This document shows positions 7,350-16,438 of a DNA stretch of 64,000 nucleotides, piece after piece; the first letter of the stretch is position 1; every line of letters begins with the position of its first letter. The notes below the pieces were generated by a model. That model had not been told where the DNA came from. It made no database searches and saw nothing but the letters and a program-made list of their open reading frames with translations. Both the position numbers and the translations under genes were made by a program. Source of the stretch: Dyadobacter diqingensis (GTDB taxonomy: Bacteria > Bacteroidota > Bacteroidia > Cytophagales > Spirosomataceae). The stretch is from positions 815,392-879,391 of the forward strand of contig NZ_JAMXKF010000002.1 of NCBI RefSeq assembly GCF_024220585.1. Reading direction: 5' to 3'.

Positions 7350-9794
7350 TTATTCACTCTTCAAAACGTCTACCGGGTTACTCCTCGCTGCCTTCATCGT
7401 CTGCGAACCGATCATAATAAATGCGATCACTAACACCGTCAGCAAGCCAACAAACAGCTCGGCGATTTGCACAGGCGTGTGATAGGGGAAATTCGTGAGC
7501 ACAAAGTTTTCAAAGAAAAGGTAAGTCACAGGCAGCGCGATAAGTGCTGATATTGAGAGTAATGAAAGAAAACCGCGGCTCAATAAATATATCAGGCTTC
7601 TGGAGCTGGCGCCCATTACTTTTCGGATGCCGATCTCTTTTAATCTTGTCTCGGTGGTGAACACTACCATTCCGAATAGCCCCATCGATGCGATAGAAAT
7701 AGTGAGAAAGGACAGAAAGCCGATGATCTTGATCATGGTTGAAAATTCGCTGTAAGCATCTTCTATTGCTTCTTCATAAAATTCAGCTTTGAATGGATGC
7801 ACCCGATCGATCTTCTTCCATGTGGACTCGATCTTGGCTCTGGCGGCCAGCATATCGGTGCTTTGTATTTTGGCATTGACGACTGCCTCGTCGCCAGGTG
7901 TCCACGGCATGAATGCCACAGGTTCGATGAGGTTGTCGACTTTTCCATAGTGAAAGTCTTTCATTACGCCAACAATGGTCATCTTGCGTGCTTTAATTCG
8001 AAAACTACTGAATGTAACCATCTTACCGATTGCTTTCTCGGGATTATCGGCACTTATATTGAATCGCTTTAAAACCTGCTCGTTAACGATCACCTCGCTG
8101 ACAGCCTCGTTTGTCGTAGGTCGTGTAATAAAATTTCCGCCTGCGATGAGTTTATACCCATGCAGAGATAAATAGTTCTCATCGACATGGTTGGTCAGCA
8201 CCAGCGCAGAATCTCTGGAATCTTTATATTTCATATGGCCACCCCAGGCATTTCCAACGCTGGTAACAATCAGCGACCGGGATAGTGCAGTGACTTCCGG
8301 TATCTGGCTCAGTTCTTTAAGAAGCGCATCGGGTTTATTTCCCTGCATATTAATATTAAGAATATTTTCCGTGTTGAATCCCAGGTCGAACGCCAGTATG
8401 TTTTTATACTGTACATAACCAATGGCGGTTGTTGTTATAAAAATCAGTGTGACCGTATACTGAATCACCACCAGGACACGCCTGAGTGTTCCGTGTTTGA
8501 ATCCTTTCACCGACCGGTACACCGGAGCGGACACATTTCTTAGCGCATTGATTGCACTGACCTTGGAAAAGAATACTGCGGGCATCAAGCCGGCAATTAC
8601 GCCAACAGCGACAGAAAAGACGATAAAAACTACAACCATAGATGGAGTGAGATCAAGCTTCACCGTACGCTGCATCTGGGGAGCCATGCTTATTAACTGA
8701 GGCCGTAATGCCAGAAATATGAAGAATGACAAAAGAAGGGCCGCAAGGGAAATTATGATTGCTTCCGCCAGAAACTGTTGCCATATCTGACTTTTCTGGG
8801 CACCGATCGCTTTGCGAAGTCCCACCTCCTTGAAGCGGCGCATAGCACGAGCAATCGACAGATTGGTATAGTTGAAACATGCTGACAAAATTACAACAAT
8901 TGCAAGGCCAGCAAGTATCCAGAGCACTACCGGAGGCATGTGGGGACCTACCGAGCCGCTCATGGAGCCGGAACGGAGACTTTCTCCGACTACAATGTCA
9001 TATAAAGGGAGAAGTTCAAGCCGGATCCTGGTTTTTTCTTCTGCGAGATTTTCCTGCTTTGCAATTGCGTCAAGCTGCGACTGGATTGAGGATATGTCAG
9101 CATTTTCCGGCAGTAGCAAGTACACTGAGTTTGTATACATATTTGTCCATGCCCCAAAATTTTTATCACTTTTACCTGCCTGTTCAGCCGTAGATAACGA
9201 TACCAGTGCTTCGAAGTTGATATGCGAAAAGAAGGGAACGTCTTTCATTATACCCGTCACCTGGTAATCCGTGGTGTCAAATCTGATTGGCTTGCCGAGT
9301 GCAGATTTATTGCCAAACAGCTTTTTTGCCGCAGTCTCTGTGAGAACAACCGAATAAGGATCTTTCAATGCCGTTTCCGGATTGCCTTCCAGCATTGGAA
9401 AGGTAAATATTTTAAGCAGGGACGGTTCGGCCCAGAAGCCCTTGATCGGAAGAACATTATCTCCAACTTTCACATCCTGCGAAAAGTCATTACGCAAAAT
9501 AGCCACTTCCTCAATGCCGGTCACTTTTTGCCGGATAAGCCTTCCTGTCTTGATGGATGCCGATGCAAACTTACCGCCCTGTTCTCCCTTGAAAGTCGCT
9601 TCGCTGGTGATCCGGTAAATCCTTTCACCATTTTTATGAAACTTGTCGTACGAATGCAGGTCGAGCACGAACGAAATCAGCAATAAACCGACAGACATAC
9701 TGATGGCAAGGCCGACAATATTGATGGACGAGAAGAGTTTGTTACGCATTAAACTGCGTGCCGATGTTTTGAAGTAACTTCCGATCATGGTCAA
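7350..9794 (-). CDS. FtsX/MacB-like ABC transporter permease
   Basis: An 814-residue membrane protein with two repeats, each a MacB-type periplasmic core plus FtsX transmembrane helices. The first helix is near residues 20-42 (SINIVGLAISMSVGLLLISF). The first FtsX block is at about 285-420, with YTNLSIARAMRRFKEVGLRK and then AIGAQKSQIW. The second periplasmic domain is at about 440-670. The second FtsX block is at about 680-810 (ETRLKEIGIRKVMGASSRSL), ending NPVDVLKSE. Such permeases occur in many copies in Bacteroidota and work with separately encoded LolD/MacB-type ATPases in export or envelope tasks; no ATPase gene is next to it. Length is normal. Starts at ATG 9794 or 9788. Confidence 0.9.
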   Translation of the reverse strand: MTMIGSYFKTSARSLMRNKLFSSINIVGLAISMSVGLLLISFVLDLHSYDKFHKNGERIYRITSEATFKGEQGGKFASASIKTGRLIRQKVTGIEEVAILRNDFSQDVKVGDNVLPIKGFWAEPSLLKIFTFPMLEGNPETALKDPYSVVLTETAAKKLFGNKSALGKPIRFDTTDYQVTGIMKDVPFFSHINFEALVSLSTAEQAGKSDKNFGAWTNMYTNSVYLLLPENADISSIQSQLDAIAKQENLAEEKTRIRLELLPLYDIVVGESLRSGSMSGSVGPHMPPVVLWILAGLAIVVILSACFNYTNLSIARAMRRFKEVGLRKAIGAQKSQIWQQFLAEAIIISLAALLLSFFIFLALRPQLISMAPQMQRTVKLDLTPSMVVVFIVFSVAVGVIAGLMPAVFFSKVSAINALRNVSAPVYRSVKGFKHGTLRRVLVVIQYTVTLIFITTTAIGYVQYKNILAFDLGFNTENILNINMQGNKPDALLKELSQIPEVTALSRSLIVTSVGNAWGGHMKYKDSRDSALVLTNHVDENYLSLHGYKLIAGGNFITRPTTNEAVSEVIVNEQVLKRFNISADNPEKAIGKMVTFSSFRIKARKMTIVGVMKDFHYGKVDNLIEPVAFMPWTPGDEAVVNAKIQSTDMLAARAKIESTWKKIDRVHPFKAEFYEEAIEDAYSEFSTMIKIIGFLSFLTISIASMGLFGMVVFTTETRLKEIGIRKVMGASSRSLIYLLSRGFLSLLSISALIALPVTYLFFENFVLTNFPYHTPVQIAELFVGLLTVLVIAFIMIGSQTMKAARSNPVDVLKSE

Positions 9795-10319
9795 GGTCTA
9801 CAATTTTTTGTTCGTAAAGTATAAATCCGGTTTAATTAAAAGATTGTATTGCATTAGCCTGGTTAGCTTTGAAGGGCCAGTTTTTAAAGCAAATAATGAA
9901 TATCAATAGACCTTATCACGAATTATTTTGTAAGACAGTTTTGCGGTCGACTATCAGCAACCGTCTAAAATTTTGTTCCTGGCATTAATCTGAAAGCTGG
10001 CTGCCGATTGCCGAAAGCATTATAAAGAATTCGTGATAATGTCTGATATGCTTCAGCTTAAATAGTCAAAATATTCATGCCTGGATTACAAGCTTCTACA
10101 AATCAAATAATTAGTAACTAAGCCATTACCTCAACTGTCCGATAATGAACAATTACACCGGAACCGTACACGCTTGCGAACGAAAAAACAACCTATTTCC
10201 ACCGCCAATTTTGAATAAGTTGATATCATCTGAAACCATCGATAGTTGTTACATTTGATGCGAAGCCATACGGAACAAACACGATTTAATATTAATTTTC
10301 AATAATTTAATACAAATAC
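9795..10319. other. Divergent intergenic region
   Basis: About 525 bp between the minus-strand permease and the plus-strand sugar carrier. It must contain both promoters. It also contains the inverted-repeat element at 9908-10044. I see no coding frame. Confidence 0.6.
9908..10044. repeat. MITE-like element with ~20-bp terminal inverted repeats
   Basis: TTATCACGAATT at 9913-9924 is exactly inverted as AATTCGTGATAA at 10028-10039. The match extends outward and inward with few mismatches (AGAC before, GTCT after; 9908-10044), enclosing about 100 bp of non-coding DNA. This is the shape of a small non-autonomous mobile element. No clear target duplication is visible, and a regulatory double site is an alternative. 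Confidence 0.45.
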
Positions 10320-10350
10320 TTGCATTTGGTATTTTATGGTTTTATTTTTG
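10320..10350 (+). promoter_or_regulatory. Candidate Bacteroidota promoter of the PUL
   Basis: TTG at 10320-10322 and TATTTTTG at 10343-10350 are separated by 20 nt, matching the Bacteroidota house-keeping promoter pattern TTG / TAnnTTTG. Transcription would start near 10357, just before the repeated 17-nt motif and the first PUL gene. Confidence 0.5.
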
Positions 10351-10362
10351 AAATAAAATTAG

Positions 10363-10379
10363 TTAGTGCGTTAAGTTAT
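10363..10379 (+). promoter_or_regulatory. Repeated 17-nt motif, candidate operator, copy 1
   Basis: TTAGTGCGTTAAGTTAT lies just downstream of the predicted promoter and directly abuts the ATG at 10380. The same sequence with one difference occurs at 11661-11677 before the second PUL gene. A 12-nt core, TTAGTGCGTTAA, has palindromic ends (TTA...TAA). A repressor bound here would block transcription or early elongation. Candidate binder: the GntR/UTRA protein at the end of the locus (inference). Confidence 0.5.
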
Positions 10380-11621
10380 ATGAAAAAATACTCTATCCGC
10401 TGGTTTGTTGTTTTCATGGTGTTTCTGGCTACCGGTCTGAGCTTTCTGGACCGCCAGGTCTTATCGATTGCCATTATCAAAATACAGAAAGAGTTTCATT
10501 TCAGTGACGTTGAATATGGATGGGTTAATACGAGTTTTCTATTAAGTTATGCAATAATGTTTACGCTTGGCGGCTGGCTTATCGATAAAGTCGGGGCGAA
10601 AAAAGGATTAGCCGTAGCCGTGGGTGTATGGTCGGTTGCCAATATTTTTCATGGATTTATGAATAGTCTGCCTCAGCTTCTTACTTTCCGATTTTTCCTG
10701 GGAATGGGAGAAGGCGCCTGTTTTCCCGGAGCCGCCAAAACGGTGTTCGACTGGTTTGATAAAAAAGAAAGAGGGCTGGCAAACGGCATTGCTATCGGTG
10801 GATCTGCCATTGGGGCTGTCATAGCTCCGCCATTAACAATCTGGATATCAAATTTTTACGGATGGAGAGCAGGTTTTGTTATTCCCGGTATTGCCGGGAT
10901 TGCCTGGGTTGTCATCTGGCTTTTAATTCGTTGGAAACCAGTTGTTTCAAATGATGTAAAACCAGAAAGCCAGAAGCCGGTTTCATTTCTTACCATACTT
11001 TCTTTCCGGCAATCCTGGGTGTTTATCACGATCCGATTTCTTCTGGACCCGGTCATGTATTTTATGATGTTCTGGATTCCAAAATATCTTAGCGAAGTAC
11101 GCCATGTCTCATATCAGGAAATCGGAAATCTGCTTTGGATTCCCTTTCTGGCCCTTGGTATATCAAACATTTTAGGAGGTTTATTCTCCGATAAACTAAT
11201 CAAATCGAATTTCACCATCAACAAAGCCAGAAAAACGGTCATGGGTATTGCCGCAGCATTAACTTTGGTGGTTCCTTTTGCTGAATATGTTTCCACCATT
11301 GAAGCATCACTTGCCCTGATGGCGCTTTACATGTTTGCTCATGGATGCTGGATCACCAACTACATTACGAGCATATCCGATGTGTTCGGACAGCGCGCAA
11401 CTTCCACAGTGGTAGGACTTTCCGGGACGGCGGGAGCGATATCAAGCTTAATACTTAACCCTCTGATTGGCAACATCGTACAACATTATTCTTACAAACC
11501 TATGTGGCTTGCATCGGGCATTTTATATCCTTTGGCTTTTGTGATTTTTGTTTTATTTATACCAAAAATACAACCGCTGTTCAGCGAGAAAAAAGATATT
11601 TTACAACCCGAAACTGCCTGA
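10380..11621 (+). CDS. MFS transporter, hexuronate/anion symporter (ACS) type
   Basis: A 413-residue inner-membrane carrier with about 12 transmembrane helices. The N-terminus (SFLDRQVLSIAIIKIQKEFH), the loop GGWLIDKVGAKKGLAV and the segment FRFFLGMGEGACFPGAAKTV are typical of the anion:cation symporter family, which includes hexuronate (ExuT-like), glucarate and galactonate carriers. The family fits uptake of a sugar acid or similar product of glycan breakdown. The open frame extends upstream to a TTG at 10320, but that start would overlap the promoter; ATG 10380 (MKKYSIRW) gives the normal N-terminus. It is the first gene of the PUL operon, 82 bp before the isomerase-like gene. The exact substrate is not readable. 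Confidence 0.88.
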   Translation: MKKYSIRWFVVFMVFLATGLSFLDRQVLSIAIIKIQKEFHFSDVEYGWVNTSFLLSYAIMFTLGGWLIDKVGAKKGLAVAVGVWSVANIFHGFMNSLPQLLTFRFFLGMGEGACFPGAAKTVFDWFDKKERGLANGIAIGGSAIGAVIAPPLTIWISNFYGWRAGFVIPGIAGIAWVVIWLLIRWKPVVSNDVKPESQKPVSFLTILSFRQSWVFITIRFLLDPVMYFMMFWIPKYLSEVRHVSYQEIGNLLWIPFLALGISNILGGLFSDKLIKSNFTINKARKTVMGIAAALTLVVPFAEYVSTIEASLALMALYMFAHGCWITNYITSISDVFGQRATSTVVGLSGTAGAISSLILNPLIGNIVQHYSYKPMWLASGILYPLAFVIFVLFIPKIQPLFSEKKDILQPETA

Positions 11622-11660
11622 TTCGGATTGCGACAGATAAAAAATTTTACCTTATTTTAC

Positions 11661-11677
11661 TTAGTGCGTTAAGATAT
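11661..11677 (+). promoter_or_regulatory. Repeated 17-nt motif, candidate operator, copy 2
   Basis: TTAGTGCGTTAAGATAT lies in the 82-bp gap between the MFS gene and the isomerase-like gene, 26 nt before ATG 11704. It differs from the copy at 10363-10379 at one position. Its presence suggests that the second gene has its own regulated promoter or that the site gives a second point of control. Confidence 0.5.
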
Positions 11678-11703
11678 TTATTACAAACATAATTTAATCT
11701 TTT

Positions 11704-13206
11704 ATGGGAAATTCCCCGTCCGCTGACAAAGACACCGCCACGGCTCCTATTATTGAAAAACGTAATCCTACACGACCGCGAATTGGCGTTTTTGGGGTTG
11801 GTTATTATAAGTATTGGAGTCAGTTTGACGGTTTGCTTGATGATATGCTTGCCAAACAGGCTGTTTTTATCGAAAGAATCCAAAGCGGATCCTATGCCGA
11901 AGTAATTGATTTCGGGCTGGTTGACAATGTTCAGAAAGCCTATGAGCTCGTGCCACAGTTAAATGCAGCAAATCTGGATCTGATCTTTTGCGACATGCTG
12001 ACCTATGCCACATCCAACACCTTCGGGGTTGTGATCAGAAATATGAATATTCCGATAGTACTGGTGGCGTTGCAGCCGGACAAAGCCATGGATTATTCAC
12101 AGGCTTCCACCTACATGCAGCTTTATAACGATGATATTTGCTCGCTGCCCGAATTTGCGGGTGTCGCTGCCCGAATGGGGAAAAAGGTGCCTGACATGAT
12201 CATTGGAACATTACATGATGACCCGACCGCTGACGCGCAAATCGAAGAATATTGCAGGATCGCTGCCGTTTTACATGATTTGAAAACGTCCAGGATTGGT
12301 CATATCGGCCACCCCATAGAGGCTATGCTGGATATGCACTCGGATTCAACCATGCTGACGGCGCATTTTGGAGCACATATCGTTCAGTGTGAGGCGCATG
12401 AAATCGTTTCCTTTTATCAAAGTGCTGTTAGCGATCAGATTGATCCGGTAAAAGACAGAATTCTGGATTTTTTCGATACGCCTGATCCCGTTTCAGATCC
12501 AATTTCTAAAAAGTTACAGGATTCTGATCTTGAAACTGCCGCCAGGGTCACAGTTGCGTTGGAAAAGTTTATTGAAGCCAAACAACTCGACGGACTGGCA
12601 TATTACTACGAAGGTCCGGAAAACAGTGAGACCCGGACCGTTATGTCAAACCTGATCGTTGGCAATTCTCTTTTAACCGGTGCAGGTTTTCCCATGTGTG
12701 GAGAATCCGATCTTAAAACCTGTTTTGCAATGCTGATCATGGAACGTTTAGGTATAGGCGGTAGCTTTGCCGAATTCCATCCCGTAGATTTTAAAGAAGG
12801 CTTCGTATTGGTTGGCCACGACGGGCCGCATAATGTGGCCATTGCGGAAGGGAAACCTATATTAAGAAGTCTGCTTAAATACCACGGAAAACCTGGATTC
12901 GGTGCTGGTGTTGAATTTAAGATCAAGGAAGGCCCGATTACGATGCTGAGTATCAACTCTACTTTTGACGGAAAATTTAAATTTGTGATCGCCGAAGGAC
13001 AGTCCGTCGAAGGACCGATTCCTCCTACGGGAAACACAAATACCCGCGGTTTTTTCAAACCTGATGTCAGAACTTTTTTGCAAAGATGGATGAAAGAAGG
13101 CCCTACCCACCATTTTGCCCTGGGTGTAGGCCACCACGCAGAAACCATCAAAAAAATTGCTAATTATTTGAATCTTGAAGCAGTAATCATCGACAGTAAA
13201 GCGTAA
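11704..13206 (+). CDS. L-arabinose/L-fucose isomerase family protein
   Basis: A 500-residue cytoplasmic protein of the arabinose/fucose isomerase fold. It begins with a polar tail, then PRIGVFGVGYYKYWSQFD, and the N-terminal domain includes NIPIVLVALQPD. The likely metal and catalytic residues are Glu334 (CGESDLKT), Glu357 (SFAEFHP), His372/His376 (VGHDGPHN) and the C-terminal VGHHAE, in the order seen in AraA, so it is probably active. It diverges from classical AraA, so a different aldose/ketose pair is possible. It is the second gene of the PUL; with the MFS carrier it forms the cytoplasmic end of the pathway. I give no gene symbol because the substrate is not established. Confidence 0.82.
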   Translation: MGNSPSADKDTATAPIIEKRNPTRPRIGVFGVGYYKYWSQFDGLLDDMLAKQAVFIERIQSGSYAEVIDFGLVDNVQKAYELVPQLNAANLDLIFCDMLTYATSNTFGVVIRNMNIPIVLVALQPDKAMDYSQASTYMQLYNDDICSLPEFAGVAARMGKKVPDMIIGTLHDDPTADAQIEEYCRIAAVLHDLKTSRIGHIGHPIEAMLDMHSDSTMLTAHFGAHIVQCEAHEIVSFYQSAVSDQIDPVKDRILDFFDTPDPVSDPISKKLQDSDLETAARVTVALEKFIEAKQLDGLAYYYEGPENSETRTVMSNLIVGNSLLTGAGFPMCGESDLKTCFAMLIMERLGIGGSFAEFHPVDFKEGFVLVGHDGPHNVAIAEGKPILRSLLKYHGKPGFGAGVEFKIKEGPITMLSINSTFDGKFKFVIAEGQSVEGPIPPTGNTNTRGFFKPDVRTFLQRWMKEGPTHHFALGVGHHAETIKKIANYLNLEAVIIDSKA

Positions 13207-13216
13207 AATTCGGCAA

Positions 13217-13248
13217 AAAGGGGGCGAAAGTCATCTTTTCCCCTCTTT
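13217..13248 (+). other. Imperfect hairpin before the first susC gene
   Basis: A GGGG...CCCC stem (13221-13224 with 13240-13243) encloses a second short stem AAAG/CTTT and is followed by TCTTT. It lies in the 88-bp gap between the isomerase-like gene and the first SusC gene. It could partly terminate or process the transcript to set the carrier/isomerase and SusCD segments at different levels. Confidence 0.3.
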
Positions 13249-13294
13249 CTGCTTAGCGTAAAATCTCAGGATTAACCCTAAATTTCAATTTTCA

Positions 13295-16200
13295 ATGAAA
13301 CAAATTTTACTCCAAGTGCGGCCGCCATGGATGATGGGACTGATGTTCCTTGTTCTGCTGAGTGTCCGGGATCTGCACGCTCAGACGAGCCAGAAACTGA
13401 CAATTACTGGAAAAATTACCGGGGAAACAGAAAAATCAGCCCTTATTGGCGCCACCATTGCAGAGAAAGGTACCACTAACGGTACGTCGTCGGATGCAAA
13501 TGGGAATTATAAACTTACCGTCTCGAAAGGTAATAGCATCGTTGTCAGCTTTATCGGCTACATTCCTCAGGAAATCAAAATTGATAACCGCTCCGTGATT
13601 GATATCGCACTCAAAGCAGACCAGCAACAATTGCAGGACGTCGTGGTTGTGGGATATGGTACCCAGAAAAAATCAACACTTACAGGTGCTGTCACAACGG
13701 TAAAATCTGATGACATCATCAAGGCGCCCACAAGTAACGTCAGTAATAGCCTAACGGGCCGTATGCCAGGTGTTTTTGTGGTGCAGCGAAGCGGAAAACC
13801 GGGAGATAACCAGGCCGACATTTTCATCAGGGGCCGTGCTACAACCGGCGATGCTTCACCTTTGATCATTGTCGACGGCGCTGAAAGGCAATCATTTGGT
13901 GATATTGATCCGAATGAAATTGAAAACATTTCCGTGTTAAAAGATGCTTCCGCAACCGCTTTGTTTGGTATCAAGGGAGGGAACGGCGTTATTTTGATTA
14001 CGACGAAAATCGGTAAGGAGGGAAAACCGCGCATTAGTTATACGGGGAATGTGGCCATGCAGTCTTACACCGCCTTACCCAAAATTCTGAATGCATTTAC
14101 CAGCGCGAGTCTTTTGAATGAGGCGAACAAAAATGTCGGTAAAGCGCCCGCATTCACCGATTTAGAACTGCAAAAATTTCAGGATCACTCTGATCCGTAT
14201 AAATATCCGGATTTCAACTGGTTTGATTTTGTAATGAGAAAACAGTATCCACAGACTCAGCACAATCTGAATGTTTCTGGTGGAACCAAGATCGCCAAAT
14301 ATTTTGTGTCGGTGGGTTATCTTTTTGAAGACGGGATCTTGAAAAAATTCGATAATCCATACGGTTATTCTACAACACCCAAATATGACCGCTATAATTT
14401 CCGTTCTAATATTGACCTGAATTTAAGTAAAGACCTTACAGTTTCTGTAAAACTGGGTGGTAGACTGGAAGAACGTTACGCGCCCGCAGCGGCCGCCTTC
14501 TATGCCAATGCAGAAATTGAGTATCTGCTTTCCAGAATTAACGGGATACCTGCGTATGCCTATATGCCCACACTTCCCGACGGAAGATTTATGGAAAATC
14601 CGAATGCAGGTGTAAATCTGACCAATCCATTAGGCTGGATCAGTCGGTCGGGTTATTACATTCAACAAAATAATTCGATAGAAAGCACCCTCGCGCTGAA
14701 CTATGATCTGCATAAACTTTTAAAAGGTTTATCATTTAAAACACAGTATGCCTACGATGCTTATTTTATTGCCAACCGAAGACAAGCGGGAACTTTCACC
14801 GCATATTATATCAATAAACAGACCGATGCAATTGTAAAAGGAAACAGCTCATTCAGTGATGCGGACACACCTTTGGGGCCGATCGCGGCTACTTATGACG
14901 GGACGATCAGCTACAATTTACAAAGCAGCCTGAATTACAACAGGAGTTTTGGACCACATACGGTCACCGGACTTGGACTGTTCCAACGTCAGGCAAGACG
15001 TGTGATCGGCGCGCAGCCTGCATATGCTTCGCAGGGTGTTGTCGGCAGGGTTACTTATAGTTTCAAAGACCGGTATTTCGCTGAGTTCAACGGCGCCTAT
15101 AACGGATCAGAAAACTTCGCTTCCGGGAAACGTTATGGTTTTTTTCCGGCTGTTTCTGCCGGATGGACGGTCAGCAAAGAGACTTTCATGGAAAACGTCG
15201 GCTGGCTGAGTTATCTGAAAATCAGAGGATCGTACGGCAGGATTGGATTTGACAAAATTGGTGGTAACCGGTTTTTATACCTGGACGAGTACACCCGGAC
15301 GTCGGCTTTATATCCCGGCGGTTCAAACCTGCCCCTTACTGCAAAACCAAATACAGCCGCACAGTTTGGCCTTCCAACGGCAATCAGCACTTATCCCGTT
15401 ATCACCCATTCGCGCATAGGAAACCCGGACATCACCTGGGAAACTTCCACCAAAAGAAACATCGGTTTTGAAAGTAGTTTTTTCAATGATATGTTTTCTT
15501 TGAATCTGGATCTATTTGACGAAAAACGGACGAACATCCTCCTAAACAGACAATCCGGTCTGACCACGTACGGAGAGGCTTATCCGAGTGTCAATTACGG
15601 AGAAGTACATAACCGTGGTTACGAAATCGAACTCCGCCATCAGCGCCGGGCAGGAAACTGGAAATATGGTTTCAACGCGCAACTGAGTTTCGCCCGTAAC
15701 AAAATCATTAACCTGGACGAGCCTGTCGGACGACCTGCCTATCAAAAATCAGCCGGCTATCAGATCGGCCAGTACAGGGGATACGTGACCGACGGATTCT
15801 ATCAGTCGCAGGATGATATCAATGCGTATCTTCCCAATCTTCTCGGAAAGCCGATTCCCGGTGATCTTAAATTCAAGGATATTAATAAGGACGGGGTAAT
15901 TTCAACGGATGACATCACACCGATCGGTTATTCAAATGTTCCCGAATACGCATACAGTTTCGAGCCGAACATCAGCTACAATGGTCTTTCCTTTTCCGTA
16001 ATGTTTCAGGGCGTTGGCCATGTCAGCTCGGATATCCAGTTTGACCAGCGAAACCTGAGCAGCAACCAGATGTATGAAAATATGCTGGGTCGCTGGACGC
16101 CTGAAAATGCAAAAAATGCAACCTGGCCATCTTTACAGCCGGCCGTTGGGGGTAATTTCATGAGTTATGCCACCAATGATTTTCTGCTTACCAACGCGAA

Positions 16201-16429
16201 ATACCTGAAAATCCGTAACGCACAACTTGCGTATCAGATCCCGGCAAAATTTGCAAAAAAAGTTGGTCTGAATGGAATCCGGGTTTTCCTTTCCGGACAA
16301 AATCTGGTGACCTGGACAAAAGTTTTATACCGCGATCCTGAGAATTTTCAGCGACGGGCACCTCAGGCAGCTTACAACGTTTACCCCACTTCACGCATTT
16401 ACAATCTTGGCATTAACCTTGATTTCTAA
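13295..16429 (+). CDS. SusC/RagA family TonB-linked outer-membrane receptor (first pair)
   Basis: A 1044-residue outer-membrane importer. Signal peptide about 1-29 (ending LHAQ), a carboxypeptidase-D-like domain (about 34-110, LTITGKITGETEKSALIGAT, SFIGYIPQEIKI), a TonB box-like QDVVVVGYGTQKKSTLTGAV near 113-132, a plug domain (about 130-240, GRMPGVFVVQRSGKPG, PLIIVDGAERQ, ISVLKDASATALFGIKGGNG), and a C-terminal beta-barrel ending in the aromatic strand NLGINLDF. There is no STN domain, so it does not itself signal to a FecR protein. It forms a pair with the SusD gene 9 bp downstream; together they take up oligosaccharides with energy from TonB. Confidence 0.96.
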   Translation: MKQILLQVRPPWMMGLMFLVLLSVRDLHAQTSQKLTITGKITGETEKSALIGATIAEKGTTNGTSSDANGNYKLTVSKGNSIVVSFIGYIPQEIKIDNRSVIDIALKADQQQLQDVVVVGYGTQKKSTLTGAVTTVKSDDIIKAPTSNVSNSLTGRMPGVFVVQRSGKPGDNQADIFIRGRATTGDASPLIIVDGAERQSFGDIDPNEIENISVLKDASATALFGIKGGNGVILITTKIGKEGKPRISYTGNVAMQSYTALPKILNAFTSASLLNEANKNVGKAPAFTDLELQKFQDHSDPYKYPDFNWFDFVMRKQYPQTQHNLNVSGGTKIAKYFVSVGYLFEDGILKKFDNPYGYSTTPKYDRYNFRSNIDLNLSKDLTVSVKLGGRLEERYAPAAAAFYANAEIEYLLSRINGIPAYAYMPTLPDGRFMENPNAGVNLTNPLGWISRSGYYIQQNNSIESTLALNYDLHKLLKGLSFKTQYAYDAYFIANRRQAGTFTAYYINKQTDAIVKGNSSFSDADTPLGPIAATYDGTISYNLQSSLNYNRSFGPHTVTGLGLFQRQARRVIGAQPAYASQGVVGRVTYSFKDRYFAEFNGAYNGSENFASGKRYGFFPAVSAGWTVSKETFMENVGWLSYLKIRGSYGRIGFDKIGGNRFLYLDEYTRTSALYPGGSNLPLTAKPNTAAQFGLPTAISTYPVITHSRIGNPDITWETSTKRNIGFESSFFNDMFSLNLDLFDEKRTNILLNRQSGLTTYGEAYPSVNYGEVHNRGYEIELRHQRRAGNWKYGFNAQLSFARNKIINLDEPVGRPAYQKSAGYQIGQYRGYVTDGFYQSQDDINAYLPNLLGKPIPGDLKFKDINKDGVISTDDITPIGYSNVPEYAYSFEPNISYNGLSFSVMFQGVGHVSSDIQFDQRNLSSNQMYENMLGRWTPENAKNATWPSLQPAVGGNFMSYATNDFLLTNAKYLKIRNAQLAYQIPAKFAKKVGLNGIRVFLSGQNLVTWTKVLYRDPENFQRRAPQAAYNVYPTSRIYNLGINLDF

Positions 16430-16438
16430 TCTACTGCT

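Noticed and set aside
10320..10379. Upstream TTG start for the MFS carrier (20 extra residues)
   Set aside because: It overlaps the predicted promoter and adds non-family sequence; ATG 10380 gives the normal N-terminus.
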